From the NCBI GenBank assembly GCA_963920575.1, contig OY986973.1, positions 1,054,001 to 1,118,000 of the forward strand: a stretch of 64,000 bases of DNA, read 5' to 3'. Positions within the stretch are counted from its first letter, which is position 1, and every line of letters begins with the position of its first letter. This stretch comes from Narthecium ossifragum (taxonomy: Eukaryota > Streptophyta > Magnoliopsida > Dioscoreales > Nartheciaceae). The position numbers were made by a program, and so were the translations under genes. Below, in pieces: positions 33,644 to 45,400 of the stretch. Below the pieces are notes generated by a model. It had not been told where the DNA came from. It saw nothing but the letters and a program-made list of their open reading frames with translations, and ran no database searches.

Positions 33644-34147
33644 CACGTAAATTAAAAAATTGCTTTCTGTCCTATTTGACATCAAGATTATTCTTCCCCA
33701 AATTGACGAAGAGATCTTGGTGGAATTTCCGCATATGAAATTGAAAATAAATTTTGCAAAGGATATATAGTTGGTAATTAATGTCCGGTTTCTAAGATAC
33801 ATAATTCCTTGGAAAAAGTGATCTTAATTCAGGTATAATAAGAAACCATGACCATGAATTGTACTGGATAAATATAGCAGCTGAAACTTAGATTTCCCCC
33901 CTTCAAAAGCCAAGTCATTGCTTTAGTTATAGCAGCAGCTATAACATACAAAAACAAAGACCATTTGATCCAATTCAGATAGCTTAATTAATTTATATCG
34001 ATGATCACTAGCTATAAAAGAGATGCTGCTGCTTGTCAACGTGCATGCAAAGCATTTTCCTAGCTACTAAAGCTAGAAAGAACAACGACGAGCTCTCCAG
34101 TTACGTCACTTGTCTACGTGCATCTCACGTTCCATTCGATCGATCTC
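33284..34147. other. Intergenic spacer with TA microsatellite
   Basis: AT-rich spacer. A perfect (TA)n run of about 42 bp lies at 33600-33642. A 30-bp direct repeat (CTCCCTGATGTCTTGATCTT type) lies at about 33505-33565. No gene recognised. Confidence 0.45.
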
Positions 34148-34456
34148 TCACGGAGAGGAGAAAGCATCGTCGAGGTACCCATAGGAGTCGCGATGATCAG
34201 GTTCGCTGGCGAGCTGACCAGGAGCCGCCGAGACGTTCAACAGGGATTGGAGTGTGTTGCGGATCTGGTTGGCTCTTCTCTGGTGGCGGATTCGCCGAAG
34301 CACCACCTTTTTGTCTAGCACTCCGCCGGCAGGGGCGGACGTGCCTCCACCCTCCGGCTTCAAATAGAGGCAGGTCGATACGGGGGAGTGATCATCGTCA
34401 GGAGACAGCGTCGGAGAGGTTTGGGACGGTGCCTTATTTGGAATCACGAAAGCCAT
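34148..34456 (-). CDS. Small uncharacterised basic protein (102 residues)
   Basis: ATG at 34456 lies in a strong context (GCCATGGCT) and the frame stops with TGA at 34148. The product starts MAFVIPNKAPSQTSP. Its middle has a dense basic segment, DKKVVLRRIRHQRRANQIRN, followed by LQSLL, which looks like an amphipathic helix. The tail is YGYLDDAFSSP. I recall plant proteins of similar size with a VVLRRIRHHK segment but no assigned function. The 5' side carries a GA/CT microsatellite (34477-34506), common in plant 5' UTRs. The small size and lack of a firm homologue limit confidence, although the composition and start context favour a real gene. Confidence 0.55.
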   Translation of the reverse strand: MAFVIPNKAPSQTSPTLSPDDDHSPVSTCLYLKPEGGGTSAPAGGVLDKKVVLRRIRHQRRANQIRNTLQSLLNVSAAPGQLASEPDHRDSYGYLDDAFSSP

Positions 34457-34474
34457 GGCTACTACTTCTCCGAG

Positions 34475-34514
<40 letters not shown>

Positions 34515-34885
34515 AGAGGGATTGTGAGTGGGATATTACTGGATAGGAGGGGGAGTGTCGATACTGGAAGTGGTGGGTGTGACCATGGGAGGGGTTTTAT
34601 GACGGGGTTTGGTGGGCAAAACCGGGGACTGTAGGACATGGTTTTTTATTATCTTTTAGTCTGTATTAAATGCACGTTTCCGGTCTGGGAAAGGATTAGA
34701 TGGGCTACAGCTTACGAAGCTTATTGGACGAAAATTAATTTTTAGCCGACGCGGCTGCTGCAGATCACGCCACGTGTCCTAATATACGTATACGATATAT
34801 ATATATATATACACACACGTCAATATACGTATGTATATATATGTACACACATGTATGATAGATATATATGTATATATGCATGTGT
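34457..34885. other. Upstream region of the small gene
   Basis: Promoter side of the minus-strand small gene, grading into TA-rich sequence near 34795-34880. ACGTGTC lies at about 34772. Otherwise nothing distinct seen. Confidence 0.35.
34477..34506. repeat. GA microsatellite in probable 5' UTR
   Basis: GAGAGA run immediately upstream of the minus-strand start codon at 34456. Confidence 0.85.
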
Positions 34886-35262
34886 ATCAATCTTATAAGG
34901 AGCAAAAACGGTTACAACCGTTTACCTCCAATTAGTTTATTTACATGTATATTTTCCTAAGTTAACTTTGTATATTTTTATCATATTCCCTATGTTAGTT
35001 TTAAATATACATCCTTATAATCATAAGTCAGGAGATTAGTTTTAAATATACATACTTATCTACCTTATAAGATCCAAGGGTAGTCATAAACTAATACACA
35101 CATGGCATACATATGGTATAAAATAATAATTAAATAAATAAAAAAAAAGGATAATGGCTGATGTGGCGTAAGTTATAATAGAGATAGTGGGAGCGGACAG
35201 TTAGCCGTGCCAGGTGACACGGGCCCACCACCTAGTGTATATATACATGTGTACATACATAA

Positions 35263-35322
<60 letters not shown>

Positions 35323-35651
35323 TTATATTCATAATGTATAGCACAACTAGTATATATATAACTAGGTGGGACCCCTGTCACATGGCAGGGTAACCATCAG
35401 ATTAATAGATGATTCGGTTATAAAAACCGAATTTGATTAATGGATTAGTATGGATATCATATAAGGTTAACATTATAAGGGGGCGGTTATGCATAACCGT
35501 TTTTGCTCCTTATAAGGTTGATGTATGTATATTTAAAACTAACCTAGGAAATATGATAAAAATATATAAAGTTAACTTAGGAAAATATACATGTAAATAA
35601 ACTAATATAAGGAAAACGGTTGTAACCGTTATTGCTCCTTATAAGATTGAT
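34886..35651. mobile_element. Foldback (hairpin) transposable element
   Basis: Long imperfect inverted repeats span almost the whole element. The left end is ATCAATCTTATAAGGAGCAA from 34886 and the right end is its reverse complement ending at 35651. The inner arms also pair: GTGACACGGGCCCACC near 35214 with GGGACCCCTGTCAC near 35365. A (TA)n run at about 35260-35318 forms the centre. No protein is encoded. Family and target duplication were not resolved because the flanks are TA-rich. Confidence 0.75.
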
Positions 35652-36332
35652 ATATCTATGTATATATGTATATATTAAAATTATAAACATGTGACGTAAA
35701 TGTATACTACCACAAGTATGAGATTGGCTAAATATCACTGCCTTTCTTGGACTCATCGACTGGGTTATTGCTTTGCTTGGACTCATCGACTGGGTCGGCT
35801 CCTGGATGCAAAACGTGGGCAGCGAGAACCTGTAACGTTAAACCAGTGGGCTCATGTAAGACAAATGCACGCTAACACAAAACCAGTTTTAATGTTTGAT
35901 TCGAAGAAGTACAGATTGAGCGATGATATCTCCCACTCTGAAAATCCCCCCAAATCGGCCATTTGGACTTATTTTTAATGAACGTTCATCGGTGTACATC
36001 GTTGACATCATATATGCATTACATATGTTCGAATCGGTAGTCTTTGAATTATTCATTTAGTCCATCAGTAGAGAGATACCGATGGACTCCATCAACCAAT
36101 CGATACCTCACTACCGAACTACCGATTGAATTATATAGTCCATCGATAGATCACTATCGATGGACTACATGGACGAATTGGTATTAAACTACCGATTTGA
36201 TGGTTAATGCACATACCACATGTCCATGTACACAAAACATTACTCATTTTTCATACAAAAGAGTAAGAAAATAGGACCATTGGCTTTTATGGCCTGCTTC
36301 TATGTTGATTATATATATATATATATATATAT
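35652..36332. other. Spacer with small hairpins
   Basis: AT-rich spacer. Two related palindromes lie at about 36059-36090 and 36136-36167; the second has a perfect 14-bp stem and 4-nt loop. CTTGGACTCATCGACTGGGT is duplicated at about 35746 and 35777. A TA run at 36309-36332 adjoins the next transposon. Confidence 0.45.
36136..36167. repeat. Perfect 14-bp stem hairpin
   Basis: TAGTCCATCGATAG, loop ATCA, CTATCGATGGACTA. No T-run or coding context points to a terminator. It probably belongs to a small degraded repeat array. Confidence 0.7.
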
Positions 36333-37473
36333 AGAGGAATTTTTAGGAGGGACTCAGTTCCCTGAGTCTTATACAGGGAACCAGCATCCTAACCGTCCGA
36401 TGAGATCGGACGGTCAGATCTATCACCCCCAACTTAATCCCACATCCACGTCATCAACTCCCAACAACAGTCAGATCTCTCTCTCCTCTAACCCCACCTG
36501 CAACCATCTCCTTTCCCCTTCACCAAGCCCGATCGCGAACCTCTCCAACAACGCGTCGCCAGCACCGGCGTAGGGGCTCGCCAGCAATGGGGAACTCTGC
36601 CGAAAGGGTCGTTGGGATGAGCGAAACCAATCCAACGGTTCCGATTGGCCGGTGGAGCGGTGGTTTGGCGGGATCTGGAGGTACGCCGCCGATTGGGTTA
36701 AGGGAGGACGACATCGAGGACGATGGCGAGCTCGGCGAGACCTTATCTGATCGGGGATCAACGGGAAGAGAGTCGTGGAGAGGTTTAGGGGAGGTCTAGG
36801 GTAGTTTTAGGGCAAGATCAGGGTCGGGCATGGGTTAACGGCGGTGGTTGTGGGTTTTGGGTTGTTGTGGGGTTCACCGGAGAGGACGAGGGCGGTGGCT
36901 AAGGAGTGGGATGGGGTCATGGGAGCTCGGGGAAGAGAACTAGGGACTTGGATAGCGGCGAGATCAGGGTCAGGCATGGGTTAATGGTGGTGGTTGTGGG
37001 TTTTGGGTTGTCGTGAGGTTCACCGGAGAGGACGAGGGCGGTGACTAAGGAGTGGGATGGGGTCATGGGAGCTCGGGGAAGAGGACTGGGGCCTTTGGAT
37101 AGCGGCGGGGATGGTCGGGAAGGCGAGGTAGAGGTGGAGATCGGTGGTGGGCTAGAGCTTAGGGAGTTGGTTAAGTTGGGGTAGAGCTTGGGGAACTGGT
37201 AGAGGTGGAGATCGGCGATAGAGGTGGAGATCAGCGGTGGGCTAGAACTTAGGGAACTGGTTAAGGTGGAGATCGGAGGTAGAGGTGGAGATCGACGGTG
37301 GGCTTGCAGGTGGGGTTGGAGGAGAGAGAGATCTGACTGTTGTTGGGAGTTGATGACGTGGATGTGGGATTAAGTTGGGGTGATAGATCTGACCGTCCGA
37401 TTCTATCGGATGGTTAGGATGCTGATTCCCTGTATAAGACTTAGGGAACTGATTCCCTCTTGAAAATTTCTCT
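36333..37473. mobile_element. Terminal-inverted-repeat element 1 (about 1.14 kb)
   Basis: The outer 150 bp at both ends are inverted repeats. The left end reads AGAGGAATTTTTAGGAGGGA, then CAGTTCCCTGAGTCTTATAC and ACCGTCCGATGAGATCGGAC. The right end is the reverse complement with few changes. The interior is GC-rich, with a tandem duplication of about 146 bp (36815 and 36961) and shorter repeats of GTAGAGGTGGAGATCGG type at 37125-37300. No transposase is encoded. It is inserted in a TA microsatellite, so the duplication cannot be measured. Superfamily is not assigned. Confidence 0.78.
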
Positions 37474-37486
37474 ATATATATATATA

Positions 37487-39412
37487 GGGAGATTTTCTAT
37501 AGAGAACCGGTTCCCTAAGTATTGTATAGGGAACCGGTATCTGGACCGTCCGATCCCATCGGACGGTGCAGATCAATTCGGGGGTCTTAAAACACCCCCC
37601 CTCCCCTATCCACGCGACCCAAGCCGCCAAGCCCCTCTCCCGTGCCCTTGACGTCGGGGCCGCCGCCGACGACCAGCCCGCCCCGGCCTCCCTCAACCTC
37701 GCGCCGTCTCCCACGCCCTCCCTCGACCTCATGTCGTCCTCCCTCGCCCCGCCACGCCCCGGCTTCCCTCAACCTCGCGCCGTCCACCTTCTTCCTCGAG
37801 CTTCCTCCCTCGCCCCGGCCTCCCTCAACCTCGCACCGTCCACCCTCTTCCTCGAGCTTCCACTTCCCGCCCTCCCTCGAGCTCCCACGCCCGCAGCCGC
37901 CCTCCCTCGAGCTCCCACGCCCCGCCGCCCTCCCTCGAGCTCCCACGGCCACAGCCGCCCTCCCTCGACATCGCCCGTCCCGGCCTCCCTCGCCCGTCCC
38001 CTCGACCTCGCCAGGCCCGACCTCGCCCGTCCCGGCCTCCCTCGCCACCGCCGTCGACGCCTCGCCCGTCCCGGCCTCCCTCGCCCGTCCCCGTCCACCC
38101 TCGACCTCGCCTCGACGTTGCCCCGGCCTCCTCAGAGCAGCGAGCCATGCTCGTCATGGTGGACGGAGAGATGGAGCTGGAACTGACGGTGCTCGCGGAC
38201 GGCACGGTGCTGGCTGTTCGACGAATTGGGGAGAGCACCACCATAGACAAGCTAAAAGAATTCGAAGCCCAGGTCCAGAGCATCGCGAGGTTCCACCACC
38301 CCAATCTGCTCCAGATCAGGGGATTCTACTGGGGAGCTGATGAGAAGCTCCTCATCTATGACTATGCTCCTAATGGCAGCCTAGCCAACATATCCTTCAG
38401 CAGTAAGAGCCTCTCCGATCTGATGGCAGCCTAGCCAACCTACTCCGGCCTCTATTAGTTGCTACACCATCCCCAGGGAGACCACTCTGAGCTGGTGCGA
38501 ATGGATGCCGGAGTCTTGATTCCTTCTCTACATCCATTTCTTTTTTAGTTGGAGGCTTTAACAATTTGATAGGCAGGAGAGGAAATAAAGGAGGAAGCAC
38601 CTCCGCATAGCTGATTTCTGATTCTTTTGTTTCTGATTTATTTTTCCTTGCATCAGTTCTTCAAATTCTTTGCGTTTTTTTTCTTAAATTTTTGTTGTAT
38701 TATCATACAAAATGTAACTTCGACAATTCAATTATGCAAAGATTCATGTACCACTTGTTCAATTTTTCCATGGGTTAAACACTTTAAAGGGTAGAGATTT
38801 TCTCGAGTAACTTATAATCTGATGTAGTTTCTGCGATCATAAGATGCAATAGGGTCTGAGGTGGCAATGAAGATGGATGGATCTCAAAACAATACAAGAT
38901 CCATCAAACATGAAACCAACCAGCTAAGCTACGATGTCAACAATAGTGATGGAAGAGGCACACACCACATATTAACATTGCCAGCATAATGGTATAACAA
39001 TAGTGATGGAAGGTGGCTGCGGCCGTGTGAGCTCGAGGGAGGGGGGCGGGGCGTGGGAGGTCGAGGGAGGCCGGGGCGTGGGAGCTCGAGGGAGGGCGGG
39101 AAGTGGAAGCTCGAGGAAGAAGGTGGACGGAGCGAGGTTGAGGGAGGCCGGGGCGAGGGAGGACGACATGAGGTCGAGGGAGGGCGTGGGAGACGCGCGA
39201 GGTTGAGGGAGGCCAGGGCGGGCTGGTCGTCGTCGGCGGCCCCGACGTCAAGGGCACGGGAGAGGGGCTTGGCGGCTTGGGTCGCGTGGATAGGGGAGGG
39301 GGGGTGTTTTAAGACCCCCGAATTGATCTGCACCGTCCGATGGGATCGGATGGTCCATATACCGGTTCCCTATACAATACTTAGGGAACCGGTTCCCTAT
39401 AAAAAATCTCCC
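37487..39412. mobile_element. Terminal-inverted-repeat element 2 (about 1.93 kb) carrying a gene fragment
   Basis: Inverted repeats of about 400 bp. The left end starts GGGAGATTTTCTATAG and ACCGGTTCCCTAAGTATTGT. The right end is its reverse complement ending at 39412. Both arms share GTCCGATCCCATCGGACGGT and the coding-like stretch MQINSGVLKHPPSPIHATQA. The arms continue into a proline/serine-rich GC-rich array. The unpaired centre holds a receptor-kinase fragment at 38147-38434. The element is flanked by TA repeats on both sides. It is non-autonomous and resembles a Pack-type gene-capturing element. Its end motif GGTTCCCTAAGT is related to element 1. Confidence 0.8.
38147..38434 (+). pseudogene. 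Captured LRR receptor-like kinase fragment
   Basis: An open 95-codon frame reads VMVDGEMELEL, then VLADGTVLAVRRIGEST, KLKEFEAQVQSIARFHHPNL and FYWGADEKLLIYDYAPNGSL. This is the N-lobe of the kinase domain of LRR receptor-like kinases of the At4g34220/At4g37250 type, as I recall them. About 25 residues expected between ELEL and VLADG, including the ETLLKASAYILG region, are missing. The VAVK-type lysine is replaced by Arg in AVRRIGE, which is normal for this group. The fragment stops soon after NGSLANISFSS. It lacks leucine-rich repeats, a membrane span and the rest of the kinase. Confidence 0.85.
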
Positions 39413-39498
39413 TATATATATATATGTGTGTGTGTGTGATCTTCGTATATACACAAAACGAATTAAAGTAGGTGAAAAGAGGCGTATAATTTACAAGC

Positions 39499-42400
39499 TC
39501 ATTCGTTGTTCTTGTTGTCGAGGAAAGTTAACAGAAATCCACTGACGATCCTCCTTGCAATTGGATGGGGTATATGGCGGCACAGTTGGCCATCTAAATA
39601 AGCAATCATACCCGATAGAACGAATTTACCCACAGCCCACTTCCTGTTGGGCTTATCTTCTGCTCTTGAGGCTGCTTCTTCACCTTCGTCTCCGCCTTTT
39701 AATTTCGGTTTCTGGCTGATCCGACTTAAGAACTTATTTGCTTCCCTTCGCAGTATCCGGATCGTAAAACTCACAAACAGGTGCTCGCACAGAGTCAGCA
39801 CCGTGGGCCCAATTCTCCACTCCTGTGATCAATATTAGCCCATGAAGAATATCAATTGACAGTGGTGAGCTACAAGTTAGAAGTCTGTAATTGAATACTG
39901 AAATCAACTTATGCTGCCAGCCTGCCACACCATCTCAGTTGCTGAAATGAAACAGTCACAAAGTTCTAAGACTACATATTCCACATTTATGTAGGCCTCC
40001 TCATCATAGTTGCATCGTAGTTGTATTATGACTCTACTTAGTAAATTGCAAACCCTTTGATCAAAGCTCTCATGTAACGCCCTTAGAATAATTTGTTCGA
40101 AGACTTTATTGAATTTGGTGTAAAGTAGCAACCATCTCCTAGAAAGTCCAATTTTATACATTGTGAACAATTATTAACTTGCTGATTTTTCCACATTAGG
40201 CTTTTCATAGCTTGAGCTCAACCCAATATCAGACCATTTCACATGGGAAAAACAGGAAACATCTTAAGTGAAAAAACCATTCATAAAGACCAACTTTTGG
40301 AACACTCGTGGAACACACAATAAAACTTTCTGAGTGACATAAAAAAATCTCAGTAATTATGAAAACTTACACTCTCACTTTGCAGCTGGCGGAAAGGACG
40401 AGAAGCAGTTGAGTTGTCTCCTCTCAACAATGATCTACTCACAAGAAAGCTCTTCACATTTTCAACAATTTCATTAATCATAGAACTATTTGGGGGTAAA
40501 TTTTTCAGGAAAACCTGCCAGGCAATGAGTTTGTCAATATAATTCACAGTTAAGAAACCACCCCTTTATCAACAACAAGAAACAAAGAACTTTTTTTAAC
40601 ATCCTTGCATAAAAGGAGAAGGGAACAAGGAATATTGCACAGCAATGCACTTGAGATATAATGCTTCAAATACCTTAAAAAAGTGCAAGCCTAAAAAGGA
40701 AACAACAGAATATTGAATCGCTGCGCTTCTAAAATAGTGCTCCAAATTTCTTCCCAAATAAAAGGAGAAGGGAACAAGGAATTGCAATGCACATGAGATA
40801 TAATGCTTCAAATACCTTAACAAAAGTGCAAGCCTAAAAAGGAAACAACAGAATATTGAATCGCTGCGCTTCTAAAATAGTGCTCCAAATTTCTTCCCAT
40901 ATGTACTCTCCGTGCATACATGAGAATTTTAACAGGTAAGTGTCATCCAGTTCTAGTAAGATAGATAGAATTGAATGCATCCCTCAACATAATCCTTAGG
41001 AAGCACTAGTTTTACCACCCCGAAGTCCAAAATAGTTCAGATTTTGCATCCAAGACGATAACAAATTGTTATCGTTAGTGCAGTTTCTATAACCACCACA
41101 TACTGGAATGAATGTGATTAAACTAATTATCTAACACAATGCCAAACACCAATGGTATTGTCATTTGGATCAATATAGCAAAGCATGAACCTGATACTAT
41201 TGAGCAGAAGAGGAAAGAGTAGTATCACGAATTCCAGACTGTAAACTTCAAATCTGTACCTATACCAAGATAAAGTTGACTGAGACTTTTTTGCGCTTGC
41301 AAATTGCAATATCAACAAAGCCAGCAGGAATACTATTATCAGATATATGGAACATGCAGAATGCTCCGTCAGTCCTGCCTTAAGATACTAATTATAAAGG
41401 AGGCGAGTTCCAAAAGACTAATACATTTCATGACTGATCATATTAGATGCCCATGATGGGGAAATGGACATTATCTAACCAAATACCTAACGAAGCAAGT
41501 GCTCAATTAGTTGGACCAGCCTGATAGCTTCCAATCAGGGGAGATTTCGAGAAGTCAAGTCAACGAAAGATTGGAAACTTAGACATATGGTCATGGTAAG
41601 AGACAATGGTGGTCCACATTAACAATATTCAGACGTATATGAATCTAAACAAGAAATGGGTGCACTAGTACCTGTTATAGAGTAGGCAGATACCAGTTGG
41701 GAACAGCTTTGAAATTGTTCCACAATGGGACATTGACAACTACTTGTTTAGATGGCTAATAGGCTTGTACATGCAAACAGTAAGTGTGTATCAAAATATC
41801 TCTAGAGCAGGTGTGTATTGGTTAGGCTGAGGAACATACAGTCACTAAACGTTAGATGTTCATAACGGACAAAGTGGAAATATAATAAGATCAAATGGAG
41901 AGCTTCTTATGCTATTCTTTCTTTCAACGAATGATATAGCAGTCCCCTCAATGGGCCATTTAGAGATTTTCTAAATAACTTAGCATTTTGCATGAACGGG
42001 TCTTGACTTCGCATTGTTGGATGAGAAATGGATATGGAAATGCATGAAAAACCTATCAACTGCTAACTACATAAAGGAAGCTGTTAAAAACAGAAAGGAA
42101 AGAGGAGCTCTAGCAGCTCACAACTGAAATCACCTAAAGGTGAAAATCACAATATCCATTCAATTACAAATGTAAGACACTGTTAATTCCTGGGCTTGAC
42201 TGCTTGTATAGCATCAATGCTTCAACAGATTTACTCAGCATATATTCCCTTATTAATGGCTATGAAGAAATGGAAGCACCATAGGATTATCAATAAATCA
42301 AATGCAATCATGAAGATACCTATGAAGTGCAACATTGGATAAGCATATCTAGTCATATACATACTCACCTGGTCATCAATAACCCTAACACGTAGATATT

Positions 42401-45400
42401 CCTGTCTGTACACCACGTCCAACATAGCTTGTAGGTACCCCTCAATATATAGCTGCAATGATGTTATATGCAAAAAGAAATCATGATCTGAGGGGAAAAA
42501 TGCCATATTGTTTTTCATTTACTGACAGTCACATATCCGAATCTACAAAAAATTTGTTGTGTATTGTTTAGAGTAGAACTGCAAAGATGACAAGTGTTAC
42601 CTTCACCAAATAGAAAGCTAAGCTACATAATAAAGTAAAGACTACCTCATCAACTCCTGGATTGCGGTCCAGTTTAATTTTTCTATCCGGACCACCTTCC
42701 ATCACAGCAAACCCCAGCAAGGATGGCTCCATAGCCAATCTCAGTATACCTTGGTGGAAACCAGTAACCTTATGATCACACCACCCACTTAAAGCATTAG
42801 TCCATGGGAAGCAGTCCATAACGAAGTTTCTGACATTACAGACTAGAAGAAAATAGCAATTAAAATATCAGAAAACGCAAAACCAATCACATAACCATTA
42901 CCATGCCATTGAAACCACCTGCCTCTGCCCCTTTTAGTACATTGTCTGAAATTTCAGTAATGGCAGCAAAAAGGGCTTTTGAACCAGCTCTTTTGATCTG
43001 CACGGAATACCATGTAGAAGTAATCTCCAAAACAATCAATATGCACAAATGCATTCCCAGACAATCATTATAACTCCAGGCCTGATGCTTACAGTGCTGC
43101 CTAAATCGCCAAAGTAGCGCTTTGTCCCCAAAAATCCTTTCTTATTGATACACTTGCTGATGAGTTTGAACATGCCTAGGCCACAGAATAGAAATCAAGA
43201 AGAAAGATAGGTGGGTAAAGCAAGCATCTATCCATGATGTATTGATCCATTTCATTTACAAATTACAGGGAAGTGAAAAACACTCAACATGTTAGATGAT
43301 CGAGATGGAAATCAAATGAAAAGGTCTTGTTCTACATTACAACTCAAGGATATTCCCCCCCCCCCCCATGATTAGACAAGTCTCCTTTATATTTTGTCGA
43401 TAAACTGAAATGTGTTGTGGCTGGGGTACCCAGCCAATGAACTGTGACCTGTATCATATAACTGACGACAGTGGTAGATGGTACCATGTGCAGCCATGCT
43501 ACGACTTATGATACCTTCAACTACAGGTAAATAACCATGTATCTGATCTGATCAGACCACAAACAGCACCTAACTTGTACCCCCATGATCAGCATCCCAT
43601 ATCCAAAACATGAGCGTCTAATTAAAACCCCAAATCCCTAGCACATACTTACTCAGACGAAGATTTCTGGCAAAAGTTTGAATAAAATTCGTAGACAACA
43701 ACTATAGTGCTGTGTATACAGTAACATATGCCTTTACTAGCTCAAGTGATCTCTTACATGTTTGTGTATATTAAAACATGTACCAACCGGTGCCACTATC
43801 TTTTTGAGGATAACATTGAACTATCCAAGAGAAACTTGACCATTGAATGACAATACAACTCTAGCCCACAGCTATTTAATTGGTGTATCCAGTCAAATCT
43901 CCTAGCGTAAATAACATCCAGAAGAGGCTACACTTCACATATGGCACGTATACTGGCAATGCAGCGATGACATAGGATGCATAAAATATCGATATGTGAA
44001 GAGATTAACTATTAACAACCGAGCTAATGATACAAAGTGAATTCACCTAAGGTAACTCCAGGAAGGTTGATTGAACCATCCGAAGGATCAAAGAAAACAT
44101 CCAGAGAGGATGAAGCAGTGTCATCAAATATCGAAGCAAAAGCTGGTGGAAGTAATGGGCTTCCTTTCGCGACGTACACCGCTCTCATGGCATACCTGGG
44201 AAGTCAAAATTATGATTTAGAGTGGGGATAGCATCACAGATTGATCACATAAGTTAAATAAAGTGAGGAAATCACCATGAATAATGTTGTGCACACTTAA
44301 TAAGCAACTCGCGGAACGATACTAGAGCGTGAGTAAGGAGGACCCCATTCAGCTCTACAACTTTGTTGTTTATGGCAGGAACCTAATAAAGGAGGGGTGA
44401 AAAAGAGTCGTTTAGCTTTATATTCATCCAATCTAGTCTAATGCTAAGTCTGCTAAAACACTTGAGATAGTTACAAGCTTTTTTCAGAGACATTTAGAAG
44501 TGTTTCCTGCCAACACCTTTATCATACTGTGCAATAATGATCGCAGAGTTTCTTGAGTTGAGCTATAACTTGAAGATGCGTTCCCCGGGAGAAAACTGCC
44601 TGTGATCTTTGAAAATCCACAGAATCTAACTAAGAAAAGTGAGTAAGAAGAATGACAAATTAAATGAATAACAATGGAAAAGAGCAAACCTTGATTGGAT
44701 AGACCTCAAAGTGCCTGAAATAGTATTGCTGATTCTGTGTGCTAGAGTCACTAAGCGAGGCTCTCCAAAAGGGGGCAAGCCTCATTAGTGTTTCTTCATC
44801 AACTTTCAGAACAATTGGCTGTAAAGAGGTGCCATCATTAGCAAGGTAGCATTGGCTGTATCCAAATGGTGCATGGAGCAATATATGGATCTCTTGACAT
44901 ATACGCAACTTCTTGGACAACAATGATTGATATAAACATAAAAATCATGGTGTCCAAGAGGCCATGACCAGACAGTAATACTATACATTATTTAGTTACT
45001 TTTGCCATCTAGTAAGTACCTGTAAAATGAGGGAAAAGTATTTAACTTGTTTAACATTTGAAACAGTTGAGTCTAGAATGAAGATAACTTGAAGAGCTTT
45101 CTTGTTCAAGCCAGAGTCATGTTGCTCCTTCATCCGCAGCATCGACGCAAATGGAGCTCCTTGCCATTTTTCATCCACACTCAATGACTGTTGTCGAAAA
45201 AGAGAGCGACTGTGACTCACCTAATTTTCTAGTCCATAACTATAGACAAGAATGAAACTAGAAAAGTTCTTGCAGATCACCGATTATCATATAGTACCTC
45301 TATACTTAAGCAATTAGACCTATGCTGATTCGTAATCGATGAGTTTAGAGTAATATTTGCAAGTTTTGCAATGACAATTGTGGAATTCGCTGGTAGTCCG

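Noticed and set aside
35700..35978. 92-codon plus-strand frame
   Set aside because: It includes a duplicated 20-bp segment, has no recognisable motif and sits next to a foldback element. It is probably chance.
37566..38340. Proline/serine-rich frames of 150-230 codons
   Set aside because: They come from low-complexity GC-rich arrays inside the inverted repeats and occur in several frames and on both strands.
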